A stretch of DNA of 64,000 nt, from positions 5,566,647-5,630,646 of the forward strand of contig CM067307.1 of the NCBI GenBank assembly GCA_034231615.1. The letters are read 5' to 3'. Source of the DNA: Meghimatium bilineatum. Lineage: Eukaryota > Mollusca > Gastropoda > Stylommatophora > Philomycidae. Below the pieces are notes generated by a model, which had not been told where the DNA came from, made no database searches, and saw only the letters and a program-made list of their open reading frames with translations. Both the position numbers and the translations under genes were made by a program. Shown piece by piece: positions 12,501 to 24,500 of this stretch (positions are counted from its first letter, which is position 1; every line of letters begins with the position of its first letter).

Positions 12501-15500
12501 AACTTTACCATGAAATTTGTGCACATTCAGATTCTTTGTTAACACTTCATTTGACGAACACGATAGATAAGCTTCTGAAAGACGTTGATTTTGTAATTCT
12601 TCCATTTGCTTAGACTGTGCCATCTGGAAGTCCAATTTCTCTTGTAGTTTAAATGAAGGAAGTGGCTGTCTCATGCATGTGGATTGTCCCGAGTATTGAC
12701 TGGACAGTCCAGCAAAATTTTCAGATACGCTCACAGGACTTCGAGGTACCAAATTTTGTAAGCCCTTTTTGTCCTTCAATGTGGCAGTGTCTGCTCTGCA
12801 GCTTATGCTGTACAACTTTTCTTCCCAATCTCCATCAAGCCTGACAAACTGTGGAGATGTTTTTCGATGTCTCCTGAAGAGAATAAAATGGTTCAAATGC
12901 ACATACGTTTTACGAATGTTGATTTAAATTATAGGAGTGCATTATCCCTACCATACAGTTTTCAAATATAGTCTAAATTTGCTCACATAATTATCGTTGA
13001 CAGGTTTGTCAAAGGAAAACTATTTATAGATGATCTAATATTAAAACAAGAGAGAATGCTGGGTTAATCGATAATATGTGAAACTAAGAAAGTGGGGTTA
13101 ATCGATAATATGTGAAACTAGGATGGTTGAGGTAATTGATAATATGTGGAACTAGAAAGGCTGAGGTATTCGATAATATGTGGAACTAGTAAGCTTGAGT
13201 TACTAGTTAAAGAAGATTGAGCTATTTATAACATCAAGAGATTGTGTTATCGATTACAGGAGATTGATTTACAGATTATCAACATATCCCCCAATCTTTC
13301 CTTAGCCGCCTTCTTTGACATGCCTGGAAAGAAGACAGTGGCCCTACTATTTTCCCACTGAACTAGAAGTTCAGGTCCTGGCTGCTACACACGCGTCATC
13401 ATTGCGTACATTAGTTTTGCTGATTCTAACGGTTTCTTCCGTGTCATACTTATTCCTCGTTGACATGTCCTGTAGTTTTCTATTAGTTATTTTCGTTTTA
13501 TTTTTATGTGTTCATCGTATTGTACCACACATCTTCATCAATATTCAAACACGAACACTAATTTCTGCAGCTGCTATGTTATCATTTATATCTCAAATAG
13601 TTTAATACATACCATTACAACATAGTGAGCCACTTAAAAACAGCCCCGTTATAATTTTACATTGTTGTCAGGACATTATGCCAAAAAATCATATTACATA
13701 TTACAAGAGGAGATTGAGTTACCAATTACAGGAGGGGGCTGAATTATCAATTACAGGAGGGGGGGCTGAATTATCAATTACAGGAGGTGGGCTGAATTAT
13801 CAATTACAGGAGGAGATTGAATTACAAATCACAGGAGGAGACTTAAGACGTTATGTTTTCAAAATTTAGTGTTCCTATCATAAATATATTCACATATTCT
13901 TTTTTTAAAAACCATAGAAAGACCAACTTCAATAGTTTATTTTTGTTGTTGTTTAAATTAATGTAAAAAAGCACGTTTACGTTGTGTTTCCGAAAATAAC
14001 CATAGAAAGAAACCTTGGAAAATTTCTTGAAAATAACCGTAAAATGGTTAAAATGATAAAACGAATATCTGGTTGCCACAACATTCATGGCTGCTTTTAA
14101 GTGGATCACATTCGACAAACCACCCATCACATTTTGTAGAAATAAAAACAAAATACAAATGTATATATAGTAGTCGTGAATACCTAAAACCGAATATGAT
14201 ATACTGTAATCATACATACCCAAATTCGAATATGATATACAGTACTGTAGTCATACATACATAAAATCGAATATGATATAGAGAATCCGTACAAAACTTA
14301 TTTCCTTCGACATGTTTTTCAAGCAGAAACGAGTAAAACATTGCAATTTAACTCCATACTTGGAGTTAAGTATACATGTGAAATGTAATATTGTGCAAAG
14401 AGTCACATAGACTCTCGAAAACCAAATGGTTCGGTCACCTGATAATAATGGAACCAGATTGCATTCATAAACAGCCTTCAAAAAAAGCATCTGAAGCGAG
14501 AGGCAGGAGAAGACCCAAATGAAGATGGAAAGATGACATCTGAGAAATACTAGAACATCAAGGCTACACTATGTCAGCGGCAACAGTTATCAAAAGAAAA
14601 ACTACTCCGGCTTCACTTGACGCCTAGGGGTACACATAGACAGGACAAGACAGAACAAGATACATACATAAAATCGAATATGATATACAGTAGTCCTTCC
14701 TAAAATCGAATATAGCATACATAAGTCATAGATTGGGCACTACATAAAATCGAATGAGATATAGAGTAGGCATACATACATAAAGTCGAATATGATATAC
14801 AGCAATCATACATACCTCTAGACGAATACGATATACAGTAATCATACATACCTGACGTCGAATATGATATACAGTAATCATACATACCTCTAGACGAATA
14901 CGATATACAGTAATCATACATACCTCAAGACGAATACGATATACAGTAATCATACATACCTCAAGACGAATACGATATACAGTAATCATACATACCTCTA
15001 GACGAATACGATATACAGCAATCATACATACCTCTAGACGAATACGATATACAGTAATCATACATACCTCTAGACGAATACGATATACAGTAATCATACA
15101 TACCTCTAGACGAATACGATATACAGTAATCATACATACCTGAAGTCGAATACGATATACAGTAATCATACATACCTGAAGTCGAATATGATATACAGTA
15201 ATCATACATACCTGAAGTCGAATACGATATACAGTAATCATACATACCTGAAGTCGAATACGATATACAGTAATCATACATACCTGAAGTCGAATACGAT
15301 ATACAGTAATCATACATACCTGAAGTCGAATATGATATACATCATTGCCACCGTGAGACTGACCAGCAAAAAGAAATGCAGGAACGATGTGCAGCTGATG
15401 TACAGAAGACGACCATAGAATTTACAGGAACCATACCCGTACATCTTGACTGAGGACATCAGCTGTGCAACACAAACATTTTATAGGAAATTTGCTGCTG

Positions 15501-18500
15501 GAAACTATAACTTAAGTCCCTGGCCCTTATAAGAACATATGTCAGGGATGAATTTTCGTTGTCCCTTATAAGAACATATGTCAGGTATGAATTTTCGTTG
15601 TGCCTTATAAGAACATATGTCAGGGATGAATTTTCGTTGTCCCTTATAAGAGCATATGTGAGGGATGAATTTTCGTTGTCCCTTATAAGAACATATGTCA
15701 GGGATGAGTTTTAATATTATTTTTTTTATGGTTTAACCTTTTTTTAATGGACAATATCACAGTATTATTAACCTTCTGCTCTAGTTGTCCAAGTGATCTC
15801 ATATCGCTATTTCCTGCTGCCAGAAAGTTGAAATGAGATTCGACCCAACAGTGTTCTAGCACACTCCAAGTGAATAGTTTATTTCCTGCTGCCCGACAGT
15901 TGAACTATGTCATGATTCGAACTAACAGTGTTCTAGCACACTTCAAGTTCCATCAATCGCATTTGATGTTGTATCTATCCTCAGAAACTACAAGCGGTTT
16001 GCTATTATTTCCTATGTGCTATAGCGTGATTTCTTCAGAGCTTTTGTTCATTTGTTCATAACAAGAAGACGAACTCTAAACGGCGGGCAATGTTTTGAGA
16101 AGAACTCTAACAATAGGGGATACATTCTAGATTTGTCAATATCATCTAAAACTGGGCCATGATCTCTGGGAAGGAAGGATAACCAAATATGCATTCACGT
16201 CCATTCAACGGAGTCTCTTCAATTATAAAGGCTACCATGCTTATCGGATTCTGGCATCTCCCAGGGGAGTTGTCACGGCCCACGCAGAGTTGCTTTTCAC
16301 CACATCCCATGTTACACATGTTCAGTCATGAAACCCCGTACACTTTGGCATATAGGACACTGATCAGGGCTGGATTCCACCTGGTTCCCCCAGCTGGATA
16401 TTCACTTATGGGTTCTTTAATTGTTGCACAACAAACGGATACGTAATTGTATATATGAAATGATATGCAGCCTCCACAAGAAGGAATCTCACTGTATTGA
16501 CGGGCCATCTACTGATAATGTACCGTTGCATGAAGGCGTATCTGATATGGCAATCGTGAAAAATTGAGTTCTTTCACACGCATATAAATCGTAGTATAGA
16601 TGCATCATTAGTTGCCGTTTGTCCTGTGTTTATAAGTTTATGTCCTTTCGAGTCTCAAAGTAAATCCCATCACTTATACTAGCAGGATGTATCGTTTTCT
16701 TCTACGATCGATCACCTTGCCTTCTGTTCGATATCGATCAGATATAGAGCGGCTTAGTTTATGTCGGTGTTTGCTTTTGTGAATGGGTTCTATAACGAGA
16801 TTGCGACCGTTCACACATGACCTTTTCCCCGTTGATCACTATTTATATACTTGGAGTCGCATGCCAATATTAACCAAGGTGACTTCACGTATATAAATAG
16901 TGACCAATGGAAAATCTCGAGAATAATTTAAAAAGTAACAAATTGAGGCATAATTAATTTAGCGAACAGGTCTTCTATACAATCGAAGGTCACAGCTTAT
17001 CTGTGTGATACATAGATTTTATCGTGTAGCATAAACACCTTGTCTCATCTAATTCCCCATGAACCGGTGTATTCGACAATGACCGGCCTCGGGTATTAAG
17101 ACCTGTGTACAGAAAATGTAAGCATTCTTCGAAGGTCGATTTTGATTATTTCCGCGCATTCGATAGTCGGCCTTGGTTAATTTTGGCATGCAACTCCAAG
17201 TTTATAAATAGCAACCAACGAAAACACGACAATAATCGTAATGAATGAAGTTTATTGCCGGCATTCTCGATTCAAAAGTAGACTAGAATTTTGTGCAACG
17301 TGCCTGAACGTTTATTTTTAAATGACTGCCCGCATATTTGCTCAATGTGACGAATATGATGAATGTATTGGCAACCCTGGTTGTGACGAATATGGTGAAT
17401 GTATTGGCAACCCTGGTTGTGACGAATAAAATGAATGTATTGGCAACCCTGACTGACGAATATGATTAATGTATTGTAACGTTTAAGGATTCCTGCCTGC
17501 GTCGCTACTTAACCCTCTATTATACCATTTAAGATTTTCTATGACAAAAAATTGTTTATTGAATATGTCAACTGTATGAATATTTCAACTGATCAGAAAT
17601 GCATGATTTGTAAAACAGAAATAGTGAAAGTTGTATATTAACGTTTCCATGGTAGTGGTACCCCATTTCTCTATAATACGTTTTTTGGGTGGGTAGGTAG
17701 ATGGTAAGTTTACTTCTTCAATGAAGAGGCGCGGCCTTTCAACCAGCGGACAATGTCCAAGTAGGCTATATCAGGACACACAACTAAAAATAATTGAAGT
17801 CAAAAGACCCATAAAGTATCCTATTTTTTGGAAGGAAAGGAATTTATTTTTTTATTTAAAAAAAAAATTAAGACATCAAAAGACTAAAGTGGTATCAATA
17901 TATGTAATTTTAGAAAACTAACTGTAGTGAAACTACGTTAGAACAATTTTATTTTTAGAATAATATACTTAGTAAAACATCATTAAAAACTTGTTATTTA
18001 CACAATTTTGCTTTGGCCAAAATTACTTTTTTAAGAAAAGGTAAATGCATGCATAATATTACACAAATGTATCGCCTTGAAAGTTTAAAGGATCCGAGGG
18101 GAAAAAAAACAAACTTCTGGACTTAAAGGGGAACAACTGTTAAAATTGTGAACACAAAATGACCAATATATAGGCTACGCGTCGAATCAGTTAATTTTTA
18201 GAAAGAAAAAAAAACATACCAAAATAACCTCACCATGTCATCTAGTGTTAGTGGAACCGGAAAACATTATATTTAGAAATTTGGTCTCCGAAGACGCTAT
18301 ACTAATTAATTGTAGCTGACCACATCATCTATCTAAATAACTGACCATATCCTCTATCTAAATAACTGACCATATCCTCTATCTAAATAACTGAAACTGA
18401 CCATAGCATATTGCCTATCTATTTGACTTACCACAGCATCTATCTAAATAACTATTTACTTACATCTGTGACAAGGAAGCTGCCAACAAAACTGACCACC

Positions 18501-21500
18501 CAGGTCAGGAACAGGATCAACTTCTCAACATGCCAGTGCAGTGTGCAGCGTGTGTAGAACATACCCCTCTGTAGTGCCCTGTGTCTGTCATTACACATGA
18601 TGTGTGAGAGAATCAGCTGCTCGACTAGGAGAGCGTTTGTGAACACTGTACACACCTGATGGATAAATGGGGAATAGAAGATGTGAACACTGAACACACC
18701 TGGTGGATAAATGGGGAATAGAAGATGTGAACACTGAACACACCTGGTGGATAAATGGGGAATAGAAGATGTGAACACTGTACACACCTGATGGATAAAT
18801 GGGGAATAGAAGACGTTAACACGGTACACACCTGGTGGATAAATGGGGAATAGAAGATATGAACACTGTACACACCTGGTGGATAAATGGGGAATAGAAG
18901 ATGTGAACACGGTACACACCTGGTGGATAAATGGGGAATAGAAGATGTGAACACGGTACACAACTGGTGGATAAATGGGGAATAGAAGATGTGAACACGG
19001 TACACACCTGGTGGATAAATGGGGAATAGAAGATGTGAACACGGTACACACCTGGTGGATAAATGGGGAATAGAAGATGTGAACACGGTACACACCTGGT
19101 GGATAAATGGGGAATAGAAGATGTGAACACGGTACACACCTGATGGATAAATGGGGAATAGAAGATGTGAACACGGTACACACCTGATGGATAAATGGGG
19201 AATAGAAGATGTGAACACGGTACACACCTGATGGATAAATGGGGAATAGAAGATGATAAACATGTTGAAGCATGGAGCAGTGAGGAAACGACTGACATCA
19301 CTAAGTTGACAAACGGTTGACACCACTAAGTTGACAAACGGTTGACACCACTCAGTTGACAAACGGCTGACACGACTGAGTGGACAAACGGTTGACATCA
19401 CTAAGTTGACAAACGGCTGACACGACTGAGTGGACAAACGGTTGACATCACTAAGTTGACAAACGGTTGACACCACTCAGTTGACAAACGGTTGACACCA
19501 CTAAGTTGACAAACGGCTGACACGACTGAGTGGACAAACGGTTGACATCACTAAATTGACAAACGGTTGACACCACTACGTTGACAAACGGTTGACACCA
19601 CTACGTTGACAAACGGTTGACACCACTACGTTGACAAACGGTTGACATCACTAAGTTGACAAACGGTTGACACGACTGAGTGGACAAACGGTTGACATCA
19701 CTAAATTGACAAACGGTTGACACCACTACGTTGACAAACGGTTGACACCACTACGTTGACAAACGGTTGACACCACTACGTTGACAAACGGTTGACATCA
19801 CTAAGTTGACAAACGGTTGACACCACTACGTTGACAAACGGTTGACACCACTACGTTGACAAACGGTTGACACCACTACGTTGACAAACGGTTGACATCA
19901 CTACGTTGACAAACGGTTGACACCACTACGTTGACAAACGGTTGACATCACTACGTTGACAAACGGTTGACACCACTACGTTGACAAACGGTTGACATCA
20001 CTACGTTGACTAACGGTTGACACCACTACGTTGACAAACGGTTGACATCACTACGTTGACAAACGGTTGACACCACTACGTTGACAAACGTTTGACATCA
20101 CTACGTTGACAAACGGTTGACACCACTACGTTGACAAACGGTTGACGTACTTATTATATTATAAAATATTATATTGTTTGTACTGTATTTATCGAATTTA
20201 TGTTATTACATACATATGCTTTGGTTTCGACCAAGTTGTTAAATTGGGATTTGACTGCAGTATCCTAGGACCCTCACGTCCTGTCAAAGTGCAGCACGCA
20301 CTTCTGGGCCAACTATCGTGGCAATCTGTTGTCAGATATGTTTACACATCTGCGGTATTGTTACACTCATTGTTACATTCATTGTTACAGTCATTGTTAC
20401 ACTCATTGTTACATTCATTGTTACAGTCATTGTTACAGTCATTGCTATACTCATTGTTACACTCAATGTTACACTCATTGTTACATTCATTGTTACAGTC
20501 ATTGTTACAGTCATTGTTACACTCATTGTTACACTCATTGTTACACTCATTGTTACATTCATTGTTACAGTCATTGTTACAGTCATTGCTATACTCATTG
20601 TTACACTCATTGTTACACTCATTGTTACATTCATTGTTACAGTCATTGTTACACTCATTGTTACATTCATTGTTACAGTCATTGTTATACTCATTGTTAC
20701 ATTCATTGTTACACACATAATGTTCCCACCAACGAAGATCTGCAACAAACTGACAAAGGTGCAATGTCTACTGACCTGCATCTCTACGTTATCCACGGGG
20801 ACCATGTAACAGGACACAAAAGTATGACAAGACATTTGACAGAAGACATAAGTAAGAAAAGACATTTGACAGAAGACAAAAGTAAGACAAGACATTTGAC
20901 AGAAGACAAAAGTAAGACAAGACATTTGACAGAAGACAAAAGTAAGACAAGACATTTGACAGAAGACAAAAGTAAGACAAGACATTTAACAGAAGACAAA
21001 AGTAAGACAAGACATTTGACAGAAGACAAAAGTAAGACAAGACATTTGACAGAAGACAAAAGTATGAAATTAAGAAAAGAGATACAGTGACAATGATGAT
21101 GTTTTCCACAGGTGACAGGTTGTCAATATATTCCATAAATTTCCTTAGTCGCCTCCTACGACGTGCATGGAAATAATACAGTGCCCTGTTCTTTACACAC
21201 CTGAACTAGAAGCCAAGGTCTTTGGTTGTTACACTTGCAGGAAATATAGAGAGATTTCACTTAGTTAACACATACCTGACAAATGATAGATCATTTTGTT
21301 ACACTGACGCAAAATATAGAGAAGTCTCAGTTAACATCTGACAAATGATAGATCATTTTGTTACACTGACGTAAAATATAGAGAGATTTCACTTAACACA
21401 TACCTGACAAATGATAGGCCATTTTGCAAGAAATGACATCTTTGTCATCTCATCAATCACAGCTATTATAACCAGAAAACCTAAAACATATGTTTTAATA

Positions 21501-24500
21501 GCTGTCAATTTTATATATGTATATAACACACATGGATGTTTTAATATAAGGTAAAACATCATGTACCCAGTTAAGGCTGTGTCGACATGGGAGCCGTTGC
21601 GATCAGAAATATTTCCGCCTCAACTAGGGAATGAACCCAAGACCACTCGTATACGAGGCCAGTGCGGTGACCACTATCCGACCCCCCTCCCATCAAGTAA
21701 CGTTGGTTCTGTGGTTGCGTCTGTGGGTCTCACCAGTGGCCCATTATACAAAACACCCATGCAACAGAAAATCGTAGTAGATGACATGCCGTTAAATTTA
21801 GGCAGCATATCATCCATAGAATTATGGACCCCCCTCTCAGTAGAAGACTCCTTTTGTAGACATTGCACTAATCCGAAAGCTGAAGTCTTCTGGGTATGAA
21901 AGAAAGCTAAGAAAAACCACACCACTGCACATAGAAAGTAAGAGCTAATCGCTTGCAATTCCTGGGGTTCTCAAGCAAACAAACGGACAACACAGCAAGT
22001 AGATTTTGTTGTGAAGACATGTTATATAGTCATGTTGCCTGATACCATGGTTGCTCGTGCGTCTCTCGGCCTGGTATCACCGACTTCAGCATCAATGATT
22101 GCTTTAGCAGGATTGTGGTCCTGCTCGTTGTCAGGGATGGCCCGACTAATATTAGTTTCCAGCCCCCAACTCCACTTCAAGAAGTTGGCCTCGATGTGAA
22201 CCATCTGATCAAACAAAACTAAGAAATACGAAACAACTCGTCTTTTTTCTTATCATTCTAGATCTTAAGCTTTTCTTTTCGCTCCTTTTTCTTTTTTTGT
22301 TGTGCTCTTCCTTCTTATTTTTCTTCTTCTTATCCACACTTTTTTAAATTATCAACGCTTGCTCCCCTCTTTCTATCATAATACGTGTCTCTTTGCGTAA
22401 GATTCATTGTTTATTGTTTGTTTTGTCCTAATGAAGACAACGTTTTATTCGAAACGTCTTATATCTTTGTGGCTGTTTATAGTATGTCGTGTACTTAAAT
22501 ATTTCCAACAGACCTTACATATTTCCGTTTTCTCCCTGTGAAGTGCATATATTCCCACTTCTCCATGCTGAGAACAGGCGTATGAGAAATAATATTGTCA
22601 TGAAAGTCAGATGCATTAGACCGAATGGCGCATATATTTCAGAATATCTGTAAATAATGACACAACGCACTACATTCTCCGAACTACTTTCTGCCAATCT
22701 GCAGGAGTTTGAGACTGCTAATCTGCAGGAGTTTGAGACTGCTAATCTGCAGGAGTTTGAGACTGCTAATCTGCAGGAGTTTGAGACTGCTAATCTGCAG
22801 GAGTTTGAGACTGCTAATCTGCAGGAGTTTGAGACTGCTAATCTGCAGGAGTTTGAGACTGCTAATCTGCAGGAGTTTGAGACTGCTAATCTGCAGCAGT
22901 TTGAGACTGCTAATCTGCAGCAGTTTGAGACTGCTAATCTGCAGCAGTTTGAGACTGCTAATCTGCAGGAATTTGAGACTGCTAATCTGCAGGAGTTTGA
23001 GACTGCTAATCTGCAGGAGTTTGAGACTGCTAATCTGCAGGTGTTTGAGAATGAATGCACACCAACTGTTGTCATGTACATTAGTAAAAGGACTACTGGA
23101 CACTAAAAATCTTTCTTTTTGAATATAAAATCCCTACAAATAGATCTCCGTTTGTCCATGTTTTGCTGAGTTTCAAAGTAAAGCAAGAAATAGTAAAACA
23201 GTAACATGTCATATATGTCGCAAGAGACGATTAAGTAGGTTGTGCGTGACGGTGGCAACCCAATTATCTGGAAAGAAAAAATAACTCAAACGTCCGATTG
23301 GTTGTCCCCAAAAGAGCAGAAATTGCAGTCAATCTACAAACCAAGATACAAAGCATTTCGTAATGCTAATACATCCGGCTAACACATCTGGAGTATTAGA
23401 ATGAAACTCGTACAAGAGAAAATTCCTTTAAAATTACGTTACATCAACGAACATCATTGGTATTTCAGGAGCGTGTACATGGGCATTCTGTTGGTCTTCG
23501 TTCTTAAAAGCAACATTCAGATATATGATCATTGCCGATACGTGTAGAGCGAATAGTAAATGCGTTCTCAACCTTTTCAGACGGAGAACACAACCCACAT
23601 GTCAGTGACCGTGAGTCAGTGCTCACTGGCAATTTTTTACTCGTGTGGCACAAATATATGTCCTTGTGAGAGCATTAAGGTGCTCGCGAGCACACGGTTA
23701 AGATCGTATAGCATAGTACAATAACTTCAAGTGTGAAGTGGTTTGAACAGAAATGAGTACAAAAGGTCTAGAGGATTGATTTCATTTTACATGGATAACC
23801 AGATATGTACTCTGTCCCTCTGTAGGAGCGACATGCAGCATCACGAGAGTACCAGCACAGCAAGTAATTGGTAGCTTTACGCGATAATCCTCAGAGATTT
23901 ACGAACATCTACTTTGTAAACACGAAATGGGGAGCTACCTTCCAACTCATGAACTCTAAGTGAACGACTTAGCTAATACCATAACGAGATTCCCATTGTG
24001 ACATGGAATATATGGGGCCGTCATTGTGCCGTACTTGCAACTCATCATTGACGTGTGTGCCGTACTTGCAACTCATCATTGACGTGTGTGCCGTACTTGC
24101 AAATCATCATTGACGTGTGTTCCGTACTTGCACCTCATCATTGACGTGTGTGCCGAACTTGCAACTCATCATTGGCGTGTGTGCCGAACTTGCAACTCAT
24201 CATTGACGTGTGTGCCGAACTTGCAACTCATCATTGACGTGTGTGCCGAACTTGCAACTCATCATTGACGTGTGTGCCGAACTTGCAACTCATCATTGAC
24301 GTGTGTGCCGTACTTGCACCTCATCATTGACGTGTATGCCGAACTTGCAACTCATTATTGACGTGTATGCCGTACTTGCATCTTATCATTGACGTGTGTG
24401 CCGTACTTGCAACTCATAATTGACGAGTGTACCGTACTTGCAAATCATCATTGACGTGTGTGCCGAACTTGCAACTCATCATTGACGTGTGTGCCGAACT

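Noticed and set aside
14726-15313. 195-codon MITVYRIRLEVC repeat frame and companions
   Set aside because: 36 bp array translation; derived from a splice donor region.
18452-19476. Open frames of 161, 273 and 283 codons over the 44 bp array
   Set aside because: Array artefacts in three frames; only the last 64 codons before the donor at 18464 are a real exon.
20300-20345. Alternative GPCR exon 2 with acceptor GACAACAG near 20327
   Set aside because: In phase 1 it gives a polar Cys-rich peptide without helix character. The microexon at 21404-21462 gives the conserved Trp and the correctly spaced TM3 Cys.
20142-21136. Overlapping frames up to 253 codons on both strands, resembling low-complexity membrane or secreted proteins
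   Set aside because: 12 bp and 30 bp arrays lacking stop codons; mutually overlapping on both strands.
22515-23122. Four overlapping frames of 137-188 codons
   Set aside because: 24 bp array derived from a SINE end.
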